A DNA stretch of 64,000 bases from Rhizobium sp. CCGE531 (GTDB lineage Bacteria; Pseudomonadota; Alphaproteobacteria; Rhizobiales; Rhizobiaceae): assembly GCF_003627795.1 (NCBI RefSeq), contig NZ_CP032686.1, positions 124,001-188,000 on the forward strand. The letters run 5' to 3'. Below are positions 9,636 through 17,630 of this stretch, in pieces (position 1 is the first letter of the stretch; every line of letters starts with the position of its first letter). Under the pieces are notes generated by a model. That model was not told where the DNA came from and ran no database searches. It saw only the letters and a list, made by a program, of their open reading frames with translations. Position numbers and translations under genes: made by a program.

Positions 9636-10444
9636 TAGAGTGCCTCCGACAATTCTGCCAATGCGACTTCGTATTGTTCCTTGCTCGGAACCTTGTGGTG
9701 CCAGTCGACACGGTCCTGCATGAAGGAGATTCCGTGTCCCTTGTTGGTGTGGGCCACGATGCAATGGGGGCGATCGCTTCGGTATTCGAGGGCCGGGACG
9801 ACTTCGCGCATATTGTTGCCGTCGATTTCGCTGACGTCCCAGCCAAAGGCTTCGAGCTTTGGGCGAAGCGGAGCGATGTCGTTCGTCTCCGAGAGCGCTG
9901 CACCCTGCTGGAACCGGTTGTGGTCGACGATCAGTGTCAGATTATCCAGCCGGAACTGTGCCGCGGCCATGATCGCCTCCCAGTTGGAACCCTCCTGCAT
10001 CTCGCCGTCGCCGGTAATCACGTAGGTATGGTAGCCGGCACCTGATAGTTTGGCCGCCTTGGCCATGCCGACCGCCACCGGCAGGCCATGCCCGAGAGGA
10101 CCTGTGTTGGTCTCGACGCCCGGCACCTTGTTGCAATTGGGATGGCCATTGAGCCTCGAATGCGGCTTCAGGAATGTCGAGATTTCCTCTTCCGGAATGA
10201 AGCCGCGTTTCGCCAGCGTGACATAGAGCGCGCATGCGGTATGTCCCTTCGAAAGCACAAACCTGTCCCGATCCGGATGTTTCGGCTGGTCCGGCCAGAT
10301 GCGCAGCACGCGGAAGTACAGTGCGGTCAGGAGGTCGATCACGGACATCTCACCGCCAATGTGTCCCGCGCCTGCTTCATAGACTGCCTGTAGATCTCGC
10401 AGGCGTATCTGGCGAGCAACGCGTTCAAGTTCGGAAGGCACCAT
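9635..10444 (-). CDS. Transketolase, N-terminal ThDP-binding subunit (split transketolase)
   Basis: The 269-residue protein carries the diphosphate-binding domain of transketolase. It has GAGHIGGEMS with substrate-phase histidines, SKGHTACALY, GPLGHGLPVAVGMA, and the thiamine diphosphate/Mg motif GDGEMQEGSNWEA continuing to DHNRFQ. The start at 10444 is chosen because GAGGAAAC immediately precedes it; upstream ATG codons at up to 10507 lie in the promoter and operator region. It is the first gene of the leftward arm and partner of the next gene. Expression probably depends on the promoter at 10502 (leftward), with a TGAAT/ATTCA palindrome 13 bases before the start codon. Confidence 0.93.
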   Translation of the reverse strand: MVPSELERVARQIRLRDLQAVYEAGAGHIGGEMSVIDLLTALYFRVLRIWPDQPKHPDRDRFVLSKGHTACALYVTLAKRGFIPEEEISTFLKPHSRLNGHPNCNKVPGVETNTGPLGHGLPVAVGMAKAAKLSGAGYHTYVITGDGEMQEGSNWEAIMAAAQFRLDNLTLIVDHNRFQQGAALSETNDIAPLRPKLEAFGWDVSEIDGNNMREVVPALEYRSDRPHCIVAHTNKGHGISFMQDRVDWHHKVPSKEQYEVALAELSEAL

Positions 10445-10456
10445 CGTTTCCTCGCG

Positions 10457-10470
10457 TGAATAATTATTCA
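10457..10470. promoter_or_regulatory. Putative SorC operator, perfect 14-bp palindrome
   Basis: TGAATAATTATTCA is exactly self-complementary. It lies between the leftward promoter candidate and the transketolase start, where a bound repressor would block the leftward arm. Confidence 0.65.
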
Positions 10471-10501
10471 TCTGGTTATATTTTTGCATATGAAAGCAGT
10501 T

Positions 10502-10581
10502 AGTCAAGCCCCAGCGCGCGACATCTTATAAAACCAGGCGCGGAAAACTCGGTTGACAGGCTTAAAGTGAGTTGGTAATGA
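10502..10581. promoter_or_regulatory. Divergent promoter region of the sugar locus
   Basis: On the plus strand a consensus -35 TTGACA (10553-10558) is followed, after 17 bases, by the weak -10 TAATGA (10576-10581). On the minus strand TTGACT (complement of 10502-10507) faces the transketolase genes with an AT-rich -10 area about 17 bases on. A dyad lies just downstream of each, giving a symmetric arrangement. The promoters are inferred by eye only. Confidence 0.5.
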
Positions 10582-10590
10582 ATTTTCCAG

Positions 10591-10616
10591 CAAGTGTGAA
10601 TAAATATTCTTGCTTG
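10591..10616. promoter_or_regulatory. Putative SorC operator upstream of the importer arm
   Basis: GAATA-AA-TATTC (10598-10609) is nested in a longer imperfect dyad whose outer arms are CAAG and CTTG; nine of twelve positions pair. It follows the TTGACA promoter candidate and precedes the permease gene. Confidence 0.55.
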
Positions 10617-10657
10617 AGGAAATATTGGCTGCTAGCCCTAATCTCCAGGGAGGAATG

Positions 10658-11638
10658 ATGGTGGCGATCAACGTCAGCGAAGAAAAGCATCCGTCCGCGA
10701 CATGGCTGAGCAAGCTCGCCGGCGCGACCGGCCCGCTCGTCGGGTTGCTTGCTCTTTGCGTTTTCCTGAGCCTCAGCACCGATGCGTTTCTTTCGCTCCG
10801 CAACGGTCTCAACATTCTCGACCAGATCACCGTGCTTGGAATCATGGCCGTGGGCATGACCTTTGTCATCCTGATCGGCGGTATCGACCTGTCGGTCGGT
10901 TCGGTCCTTGCGCTCGCCATGATGGTCATGGGCTGGACGGCAAACATTGCCGGCCTGCCGCTTGTCGCGGGAATTGCCGTGGCGCTTGTCGCCTCCGCGA
11001 TCAGCGGACTGATTGTCGGGCTTCTCGTCACCTTGTTCAGGGTTCCGGCCTTCATTGCGACATTGGCGATGATGTCGGCTGCGCGTGGCGTGGCGAATAT
11101 GATTACCGACGGACAGCAGATCGTCGGATTTCCCGACTGGTTCATGATGCTCGCGATCGATCGCCATTTCGGCGTGCTGACGGCGACGGTCTTCCTGATG
11201 CTCGCGGTCGCCGCCGTGGCTTGGGTGTTCCTTCACTTCCGTTCCGAGGGCCGCATGCTCTATGCCGTGGGCGGCAATCCGGAAGTTGCCCGTCTTGCCG
11301 GCATCAATGTCCAGCTCGTGACGATTGCGGTCTATGTCGTAAGCGCGGTTCTCGCCGGTCTGGCAGGCATCGTGCTGGCGGCGCGTCTCGACTCCGTTCA
11401 GCCATCCAGCGGCTTCGGCTACGAGCTGGACACGATTGCGGCCGTCGTCATCGGCGGAACGTCGCTCTCCGGTGGATCCGGCGGCATCGGCGGCACGCTC
11501 ATCGGTGTCCTGATCATCGGTGTCCTGCGCAACGGCCTCAACTTGCTCAACGTCTCGCCATTCCTGCAGCAGGTCATCATCGGCATCGTCATCGTGCTTG
11601 CGGTCGGTGCCGAGACGATCCGCAGGCGGCGGGCCTGA
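10658..11638 (+). CDS. Sugar ABC transporter permease (RbsC-like)
   Basis: A hydrophobic 326-residue inner-membrane protein with about eight to ten membrane segments, of the BPD_transp_2 type used by ribose-class importers. GIDLSVGSVLALAMM and the cytoplasmic coupling region YAVGGNPEVARLAGINV are typical. The start is put at 10658 because GGGAGG lies four bases upstream; an in-frame start at 10610 would lie inside the operator. It is the first gene of the rightward arm and works with the binding protein and the double-domain ATPase that follow. It presumably forms a homodimeric channel for a pentose, tetritol or branched sugar. Confidence 0.93.
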   Translation: MVAINVSEEKHPSATWLSKLAGATGPLVGLLALCVFLSLSTDAFLSLRNGLNILDQITVLGIMAVGMTFVILIGGIDLSVGSVLALAMMVMGWTANIAGLPLVAGIAVALVASAISGLIVGLLVTLFRVPAFIATLAMMSAARGVANMITDGQQIVGFPDWFMMLAIDRHFGVLTATVFLMLAVAAVAWVFLHFRSEGRMLYAVGGNPEVARLAGINVQLVTIAVYVVSAVLAGLAGIVLAARLDSVQPSSGFGYELDTIAAVVIGGTSLSGGSGGIGGTLIGVLIIGVLRNGLNLLNVSPFLQQVIIGIVIVLAVGAETIRRRRA

Positions 11639-11643
11639 CATTC

Positions 11644-11685
11644 AGGTCCGCGCTGGCGGACCTCCACGAGTTCCTCTCCGAGAGG
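11644..11685 (+). terminator. Two intercistronic hairpins between permease and binding-protein genes
   Basis: AGGTCCGC (11644-11651) pairs exactly with GCGGACCT (11656-11663) across a four-base loop. CCTCT (11673-11677) pairs with AGAGG (11681-11685). No T-run follows, so these look like mRNA-processing or stability elements, or a weak attenuator. Such elements are common where the binding protein must be made in excess over the permease. Confidence 0.5.
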
Positions 11686-11753
11686 TTTGGAGCGGATCAC
11701 TTGCCCGAGGGGGAGGATATGCCCAAGGGTTCATTGCAAAAGGAGGAAATAAA

Positions 11754-12683
11754 ATGAAACTTGCGCGCATTCTTCTGGCCTCTGCCGCCGTGCTGGCGAT
11801 GTCATTGGGCTCTGTTCAAGCAAAAGACGCCAAGAAAATCGGCCTGGCTGTCGCCAACCTGCAGGCAAACTTCTTCAACCAGATCAAGCAGTCCGTCGAG
11901 GATGAAGCCAAGAAGCGTGGCATTCAGGTCGTGACCGTGGATGCCAAGGGCGACGGTCCGACCCAGATCAACCAGATCCAGGATCTGCTGACCCAGAATA
12001 TCGATGCCTTGATCTACATTCCTGCCGGCGCGGCTGCCGCAAGCGTTCCCGTAAAGCTCGCCAAGAATGCCGGTATTCCCGTCGTCAACGTCGACCGCAA
12101 CGCCGAAGGCGCTCCCGGCGACACGTTCCTTGCCACCGATTCCGTCGCGTCCGCCAAGGGCGTTTGCGACTACATCCTCAAGCAGGCCGGTGGCAAGGGC
12201 AAGATGGTGATCATTCACGGTCAGAAGGGCACGACGCCCGAAGTCGACCGCAGCAAGGGTTGCGCGGAATCGCTGAAGGCAAATCCTGGCGTGAAGGTCG
12301 TTGCCGAGCAGTATTCCAACATGTGGGCCCAGGACGAGGGCTTCCAGATCATGCAGAACATGCTGCAGGCAAACCCCGATGTGTCGATCGTGTTTGCTCA
12401 GGCAGATGCGCTCGCACTCGGCGCCGCGCAGGCGATCAAGGTTGCAAACCCATCCCAGAAGATCGTCGTCGGCGGCTTCGACGGTGATACGGCGGCCCTG
12501 GAAGCGCTCGGCAAGGGTGTCTTCGACGTCACCGCGACACAGCAGACGCAGAAAATGGGCCGCGATGCGGTCGCCAATGCCGTCAAGCTCGTCGGCGGTG
12601 AGAAGGTGCCTCCGATGCAGCTCATGGACGCCACGCTGACGACCAAGGAAAACGTGGCCGGCTTCATCGCCAACCATCCGTAA
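11754..12683 (+). CDS. Periplasmic sugar-binding protein of the Rbs-type importer
   Basis: A 309-residue Peripla_BP_4 (ribose/LacI-like fold) protein. Residues 1-23 form a Sec signal peptide ending at VQAKDA. The mature protein has the two-lobed pattern of this family: AVANLQANFFNQIKQSVEDE, PVVNVDRNAEGAPGD with sugar-contacting Asp/Arg, and VVGGFDGDTAALEAL. A strong ribosome site (AAGGAGG) precedes ATG at 11754. It captures substrate in the periplasm for the neighbouring permease and ATPase. The ligand is not readable from sequence; the locus suggests a small polyol or branched sugar. Confidence 0.93.
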   Translation: MKLARILLASAAVLAMSLGSVQAKDAKKIGLAVANLQANFFNQIKQSVEDEAKKRGIQVVTVDAKGDGPTQINQIQDLLTQNIDALIYIPAGAAAASVPVKLAKNAGIPVVNVDRNAEGAPGDTFLATDSVASAKGVCDYILKQAGGKGKMVIIHGQKGTTPEVDRSKGCAESLKANPGVKVVAEQYSNMWAQDEGFQIMQNMLQANPDVSIVFAQADALALGAAQAIKVANPSQKIVVGGFDGDTAALEALGKGVFDVTATQQTQKMGRDAVANAVKLVGGEKVPPMQLMDATLTTKENVAGFIANHP

Positions 12684-12711
12684 TCGTGCCGAAATCTTGA
12701 GGAGGTGTGCC

Positions 12712-14190
12712 GTGACTGAGCCCGTTCTTTCCCTGAGGGGCATATCCAAGCGCTACGGATCGCTTCAGGTGTTGAAGAATGTCAGCCTGGATGTCTATCC
12801 CGGCGAGGTGGTTGCGCTTCTCGGTGAGAACGGGGCCGGCAAGTCGACATTGTCTGGCATCATTGCCGGATCACGCACGCCGTCCGAGGGAACAATGACA
12901 TGGCTGGGGCAGCCCTATGCCCCGGCCACTCCACGCGACGCGATCGACAAGGGCGTCGTCCTGATCCATCAGGAATTGCAGCTGCTGCCGCATCTTTCGA
13001 TTGCCGAGAATGTCTTTATTGGCCGGTGGCCAATGAAGAACGGGGCTGTCGATCGCCCCCAGATGGTCCGGCGTGCGCAGGAGCAGCTTGCTCGCCTCAA
13101 CCTGCATATTCCCGCGACGCGAAAGGTCGCGGGTCTGTCGACGGCCAATCAGCAGCTTATCGAAATCGCCAAGGCGCTGGCGCTCAATGCCAAGCTGCTG
13201 ATCCTCGACGAGCCGACTGCCGCTCTCGGCGGGGCGGAGACGGAGGCGCTGTTCGAGCAGGTAAGGAAGCTTCGGTCCGAAGGCGTCGGCATTGTCTACA
13301 TTTCGCATCGCATGGAGGAGATCAGGCAGATCACCGATCGCATCGTCGTCCTGCGCGACGGCGAGCGCGTGCAGGAGTTCGCCGACAGCGCGACACCCGT
13401 TCGCACCATCGTCGAGAGCATGGTCGGCCGCTCGCTGGACCGGATGTTTCCGGCGCTTCCCGAGCCGGCGGATCGTGCGGTGCTGCAGGTCAGCGGGTTG
13501 AGCTCGCCTGACGGCTCCTTCCGGGACGTGACGTTCGACGTTCATGCGGGTGAAATCCTCGGTATTGCCGGGCTGGTCGGTGCCGGCCGCACGGAACTCG
13601 TCCGGGCCATCGCCGGGGCGGATCCGGTCAGCGCCGGCTCGGTCAGGCTGGAGGGTGAAGAGCTCAAGCTTCGCGATCCGGCGGATGCGATCGCGAAGGG
13701 CATCGTCATGGTGCCTGAGGACCGCAAGGAACAGGGTCTCGTCGTCGGCCACCGCATCAGTGAAAACATCATCTACGCCAATCTCGACAAGCTCGGCGGG
13801 CGTTGGATCACATCGCGCGTCAAGCGCGCCTTCGCCGAGAAGGCCGTGACGAAGTTCGGCGTCAAGGGCCGTGCCGAGCAATATGCCTCCGACCTGTCGG
13901 GCGGTAACCAGCAAAAGGTCGTCATTGCCAAGTGGCTGATGCGGGACCCCAAGGTCGTGGTGCTCGATGAACCGACCCGAGGCATCGATGTCGGCGCCAG
14001 AGCCAGCATCTACGACATCATCGTGAACCTGGCGAAACAGGGTGTCGCGGTCATCGTCGTCAGCTCCGATCTCGAGGAGGTTCTCGGCGTGTCGAACCGC
14101 ATTCTCGTGCTCGCCCAGGGCAAGCAGGCAGGCATTCTTAATCGTGACGAGGCGAACGACGTCTCGGTCATGGAACTGGCGACAATTTAG
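12712..14190 (+). CDS. Sugar ABC transporter ATP-binding protein, tandem-domain (RbsA-like)
   Basis: A cytoplasmic ATPase of 492 residues with two nucleotide-binding domains. Domain 1 (about 1-240) has Walker A GENGAGKST, a signature-region motif STANQQLIEIAKAL and Walker B LLILDEPTAAL. Domain 2 (245-492) has a degenerate Walker A GLVGAGRTE, signature LSGGNQQK and Walker B VVVLDEPTRGID, the usual RbsA-type asymmetry. The start is GTG 12712, six bases after GGAGG; an in-frame TTG at 12697 overlaps that site. It energises uptake by the adjoining permease and binding protein. Confidence 0.94.
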   Translation: MTEPVLSLRGISKRYGSLQVLKNVSLDVYPGEVVALLGENGAGKSTLSGIIAGSRTPSEGTMTWLGQPYAPATPRDAIDKGVVLIHQELQLLPHLSIAENVFIGRWPMKNGAVDRPQMVRRAQEQLARLNLHIPATRKVAGLSTANQQLIEIAKALALNAKLLILDEPTAALGGAETEALFEQVRKLRSEGVGIVYISHRMEEIRQITDRIVVLRDGERVQEFADSATPVRTIVESMVGRSLDRMFPALPEPADRAVLQVSGLSSPDGSFRDVTFDVHAGEILGIAGLVGAGRTELVRAIAGADPVSAGSVRLEGEELKLRDPADAIAKGIVMVPEDRKEQGLVVGHRISENIIYANLDKLGGRWITSRVKRAFAEKAVTKFGVKGRAEQYASDLSGGNQQKVVIAKWLMRDPKVVVLDEPTRGIDVGARASIYDIIVNLAKQGVAVIVVSSDLEEVLGVSNRILVLAQGKQAGILNRDEANDVSVMELATI

Positions 14191-14210
14191 ATAAAAAGAA
14201 AGGAAGAGCG

Positions 14211-14999
14211 GTGTCCGACATCACTCTGAACGCCCCGAAGCTTTTCGATCTCAAGGGACAGGTCGCTATCGTGACCGGAGCCGGAAGCGGGATCGGGCAG
14301 CGCATCGCAATCGGCCTCGCGCAGTGCGGCGCCGACGTCGCGCTTCTTGACCGTCGATCCGACGATGGTCTGGCGAATACTGCTTCGCATATCGAGGCGG
14401 CCGGTCGCCGTTCCCTCCAGATCGCGGCTGACGTCACCAGCAAATCTTCTCTTGCAGATGCGGTCGCCCGCACCGAGGCGGAACTGGGGCTTCTGACGCT
14501 TGCCGTCAACGCCGCCGGTATCGCCAACGCCAATCCCGCCGAGGAAATGGAAGAGGACCAGTACCAGACGCTGATGGATATCAACCTGAAGGGCATTTTC
14601 CTGTCCTGCCAGGCGGAAGCACGGGCCATGCTGAAAAACGGACGCGGATCGATCGTCAACATCGCCTCCATGTCCGGCGTCATCGTCAATCGCGGCCTGA
14701 GCCAAGCCCATTACAACGCTTCCAAGGCCGGCGTGATCCACATGTCGAAGTCGCTGGCCATGGAGTGGGTCGGTCGCGGTATCCGCGTCAACACCATCTC
14801 GCCGGGATATACGGCGACGCCTATGAACACGCGTCCGGAGATGGTCCACCAGACCAAGCTCTTCGAAGAGCAGACGCCGATGCAGCGCATGGCAACGGTG
14901 GATGAGATGGTCGGTCCCGCCGTCTTCCTGCTGTCGAATGCCGCAAGCTTCGTGACGGGCGTCGACCTGCTCGTCGACGGCGGCTTCTGCTGCTGGTGA
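14211..14999 (+). CDS. SDR-family polyol dehydrogenase (threitol/galactitol dehydrogenase-like)
   Basis: A classical short-chain dehydrogenase of 262 residues beginning with GTG after AAAGGAAG. The Rossmann motif TGAGSGIGQ, NAAG, the catalytic Ser in IASMSG and the YxxxK motif in YNASKAG are intact, and the C-terminus has TGVDLLVDGG. It should interconvert a sugar alcohol and a ketose with NAD(H) in the cytosol. Close relatives in other bacteria include D-threitol and galactitol dehydrogenases, but SDR specificity is not predictable from motifs. It sits between the importer and tpiA, so it probably catalyses the first oxidation of the imported compound. Confidence 0.88.
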   Translation: MSDITLNAPKLFDLKGQVAIVTGAGSGIGQRIAIGLAQCGADVALLDRRSDDGLANTASHIEAAGRRSLQIAADVTSKSSLADAVARTEAELGLLTLAVNAAGIANANPAEEMEEDQYQTLMDINLKGIFLSCQAEARAMLKNGRGSIVNIASMSGVIVNRGLSQAHYNASKAGVIHMSKSLAMEWVGRGIRVNTISPGYTATPMNTRPEMVHQTKLFEEQTPMQRMATVDEMVGPAVFLLSNAASFVTGVDLLVDGGFCCW

Positions 15000-15003
15000 T
15001 GTG

Positions 15004-15741
15004 ATGAAGAAATTGATTGCCGGTAACTGGAAAATGAACGGTCTCGCTTCCTCCCTGGCTGAGATCGAGGCGCTGAAGGGGATAACGGGCGAGGCGGCGT
15101 GCGATATCGTCGTCTGCCCGCCCTTCACGCTGGTCGAAAAAGCGGCCGAACGGACGCGGGGATCAGGGATTGCCATCGGCGCACAGGATTGCCACGCGCA
15201 GGCGTCGGGCGCCTATACCGGAGATGTCTCCGCCGAGATGCTCGCCGAAATCGGCGCGCGTTTCGTGATCCTTGGACATTCCGAGCGCCGCTCCGTCTAC
15301 AGGGAAGCGGATGCCGCGGTCGCGGGCAAGGCAGCCGCGGTCCATAGGGCGGGGCTGACAAGCATCATTTGCGTCGGGGAAACACGCGCAGAACGGGACG
15401 AGGGAAGAGCGATCGAGGTCGTTCGTGCCCAGCTCGAAGGATCAATTCCCGACGCCGCAACCGGTTCGAACATGACGATCGCCTATGAACCCGTATGGGC
15501 GATCGGGACCGGACTGGTTCCGACCCTCGAGCAGATCGACGAAGTGCATTCCTCCATCCGGCAGACACTCGAAGAGTTGCTGGGAGACGATGGAGCCCAC
15601 GTCAGGATCCTTTATGGAGGCTCGGTCAAGGCGTCGAACGCAAAGGCGATCTTTGGGGTTCGCCATGTCGACGGCGCCTTGGTTGGAGGCGCGTCCCTGA
15701 AGGCATCGGAGTTTGCCGGGATTATCTCGGCAGTCGTTTGA
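15004..15741 (+). CDS. tpiA: Triosephosphate isomerase (second-copy type, in sugar operon)
   Basis: A complete TIM barrel of 245 residues. The substrate lysine is in AGNWKMNG, the electrophilic histidine in LGHSERR, the catalytic glutamate in AYEPVWAIGTG, and the phosphate loop is GGSVKASNAK. It interconverts dihydroxyacetone phosphate and glyceraldehyde 3-phosphate. In rhizobial erythritol operons a TpiA paralogue instead acts on tetrulose phosphates, so either role is possible here. If the split transketolase produces dihydroxyacetone phosphate, this enzyme would regenerate its acceptor. The start overlaps the end of the SDR gene within a few bases (GTG 15001 or ATG 15004), suggesting translational coupling. 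Confidence 0.93.
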   Translation: MKKLIAGNWKMNGLASSLAEIEALKGITGEAACDIVVCPPFTLVEKAAERTRGSGIAIGAQDCHAQASGAYTGDVSAEMLAEIGARFVILGHSERRSVYREADAAVAGKAAAVHRAGLTSIICVGETRAERDEGRAIEVVRAQLEGSIPDAATGSNMTIAYEPVWAIGTGLVPTLEQIDEVHSSIRQTLEELLGDDGAHVRILYGGSVKASNAKAIFGVRHVDGALVGGASLKASEFAGIISAVV

Positions 15742-15818
15742 AGTCGCCAGCAACGGGCAGCGCGCCCGGCCCCTTGAGCCGGCGCTTGGCATGGCTGTCA
15801 CCGCGAAAGGAATGGAAA

Positions 15819-16601
15819 ATGCAACGCTTCGAAAGCAAGACCGTCGTCATCACCGGCGCCAGCCGCGGCATTGGCGCCGCGATCGCCGGGCGCTTTGCGC
15901 GAGAGGGTGCCAACCTGGTGGTCTCCGCCAACGAGGATTCAATCCATGCTGTTGCCGATAAGATCAAGGCTGGTGGCGGAAAGGCGATTTCCTTCGTCGG
16001 CGACGTGACGGACAAGGCCTGCGTAAAGGGTCTCTACGACGCCGCCGAGACGGCGTTCGGCGGGGTCGATATCTCCATTCAGAATGCCGGCGTCATCACC
16101 ATTGCCCGTGTCGAGGATATGACTGAGGACGAATGGGACAAGGTCATGGCCGTCAATACCAAGGGCGTCTTCCTGTGCGCGCAAGAGGCGATTGCCCGCA
16201 TGCGCAAGCATGGACGCGGCGGCCGCATCATCAATACCGCCTCCGGCCAGGCGCGTGACGGGTTCATCTATACGCCGCATTATGCGGCATCGAAGATGGG
16301 CGTCGTCGGCATTACCCAGAGCCTTGCAAAGGAAGTCGCGACCGAGGGCATTACCGTGAACGCCTTTTGTCCCGGCATCATCGAAACCGACATGTGGGCC
16401 TATAACGACCAGGCGTGGGGCAAGCTGCTCGGCAATTACGGTCCCGGCGAACTCATGAAGGAATGGGTCGAAGGCATTCCGATGAGACGAGCTGGATCCG
16501 GAGAGGACGTTGCAGGTCTCGTCACTTTCCTTGCCAGCGACGATGCGGCCTACATTACCGGCCAGACGATCAATGTTGATGGTGGTCTGATCATGTCCTA
16601 G
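15819..16601 (+). CDS. SDR-family polyol dehydrogenase (sorbitol/galactitol dehydrogenase-like)
   Basis: A 260-residue short-chain dehydrogenase with TGASRGIGA, NAGV, the catalytic Ser in NTASGQ, the Tyr/Lys pair in HYAASKMGV, and a C-terminal TGQTINVDGG. The start at 15819 follows AAAGGAATGGAA; longer starts run through tpiA. It is the last gene of the carbohydrate arm before the FMN riboswitch. With the first SDR it could oxidise two stereoisomers or two successive steps of one polyol. It resembles sorbitol and meso-butanediol dehydrogenases in general layout. Substrate unknown. Confidence 0.87.
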   Translation: MQRFESKTVVITGASRGIGAAIAGRFAREGANLVVSANEDSIHAVADKIKAGGGKAISFVGDVTDKACVKGLYDAAETAFGGVDISIQNAGVITIARVEDMTEDEWDKVMAVNTKGVFLCAQEAIARMRKHGRGGRIINTASGQARDGFIYTPHYAASKMGVVGITQSLAKEVATEGITVNAFCPGIIETDMWAYNDQAWGKLLGNYGPGELMKEWVEGIPMRRAGSGEDVAGLVTFLASDDAAYITGQTINVDGGLIMS

Positions 16602-16710
16602 CTTCGTTCAATAAAGAAGAACTGTGCTTCCACCGCGAAATCAAATTTTCGAAAGCGGAAGCGCGGTCAGCCCCTTGCAGAACGAAACAATCATCAACTA
16701 TCTTAGAGAT

Positions 16711-16850
16711 GTTCTCAGGGCGGGGTGTAATTCCCCACCGGCGGTATCGAGGCAACTCGGAGCCCGCGAGCGCCTTCCGAATTTCGGAAGGGTCAGCAGA
16801 TCCGGTGAGATGCCGGAGCCGACGGTCATAGTCCGGATGGAAGAGAGCAA
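16711..16850 (+). ncRNA. FMN riboswitch (RFN element) upstream of ribB
   Basis: The conserved RFN pieces occur in order: TCAGGGCGGGGTG, then AATTCCCCACCGGCGGT at the first stem, a variable arm with the GCGCCTTCC/GGAAGG hairpin, GTCAGCAGATCCGGTGAGA, and CCGACGGTCATAGTCCGGATG before AGAGAGC. This fold binds flavin mononucleotide and lowers expression of riboflavin genes. It lies between the SDR gene and ribB. A further hairpin candidate (ACGCC with GGCGT, just after the aptamer) may be part of the expression platform. Confidence 0.95.
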
Positions 16851-16964
16851 CGCAGGAGACGCCGCTTCATGGTGGCGTTCACATGCTTGTTCGCCCAAGG
16901 GAAAATGGTGGCTTTGACAGGCCATGCACGCCGTTCTGAACGGCAACCCTTGAAAGGCAGGAAA

Positions 16965-17591
16965 ATGGCAATTTCGAAAATTGAAGATGCGATCGCAGCA
17001 ATTGCGCGGGGCGAGATCGTGGTTGTCGTCGATGATCGTGACCGCGAAAACGAAGGCGATCTGGTAGTTGCGGCCGAGGCAGTTACGCCACAGGCGATCA
17101 CGTTCATGATGAACCATGCCCGCGGTCTTATCTGCGTTCCGATGGAAGGCGAAAGGCTCGACGAGCTGGACATTCCGTTGATGGTGCCGCGCAATACCGA
17201 GGCTCTGAAGACCGCCTTCACCGTTTCCGTGGATTACATCCCGGGAACGACCACCGGAATATCCGCCGCCGACAGGGCGGCAACGGTTCAGGCTCTCGTC
17301 AGGGATGGTGCGCGTCCGGAGGAATTTGCTCGCCCCGGTCATATCTTTCCGCTTCGCGCACATCCAAACGGCGTCCTGTCACGCCCGGGACATACGGAAG
17401 CAGCCGTGGATCTTGCCAGGCTTGCCGGCCTTTCGCCGGCCGGCGTCATCTGTGAAGTGGCGAATGACGACGGCACGATGGCCCGTCTTCCCGAACTCGA
17501 GGCGTTCGCCGAGCGGCATGGCCTTCATCTTGTCACGATCGAAGATCTGATCGCCTACAGGACCGCAACGGCGGCTTTCAAGGCTGCCTGA
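16965..17591 (+). CDS. ribB: 3,4-dihydroxy-2-butanone 4-phosphate synthase
   Basis: The 208-residue enzyme converts ribulose 5-phosphate to 3,4-dihydroxy-2-butanone 4-phosphate plus formate, supplying the four-carbon unit of riboflavin. The acidic metal-binding loop DRENEGD, the [11 protein letters not shown] strand, the [10 protein letters not shown] segment and the metal-binding histidine in [11 protein letters not shown] are intact. The start at 16965 follows AGGCAGGA. No GTP cyclohydrolase II (RibA) domain is fused, so the protein is monofunctional. It is directly preceded by an FMN riboswitch, so FMN probably controls it. No other riboflavin gene is nearby, which suggests an isolated or second copy. 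Confidence 0.96.
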   Translation: MAISKIEDAIAAIARGEIVVVVDDRDRENEGDLVVAAEAVTPQAITFMMNHARGLICVPMEGERLDELDIPLMVPRNTEALKTAFTVSVDYIPGTTTGISAADRAATVQALVRDGARPEEFARPGHIFPLRAHPNGVLSRPGHTEAAVDLARLAGLSPAGVICEVANDDGTMARLPELEAFAERHGLHLVTIEDLIAYRTATAAFKAA

Positions 17592-17630
17592 GTGTTCGGA
17601 TACCGAAGAAGCTAGTTCTCACAATCGTTT

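Noticed and set aside
10562..11641. Minus-strand frame of about 359 codons opposite the permease
   Set aside because: The product is an Asp/His/Arg-rich shadow with no hydrophobic or conserved pattern, while the plus-strand permease is clear.
11719..11757. Tiny leader-like frame (about 12 codons) before the binding-protein gene
   Set aside because: It ends at the start codon of the next gene, but its start has no conserved features and it is too short to support.
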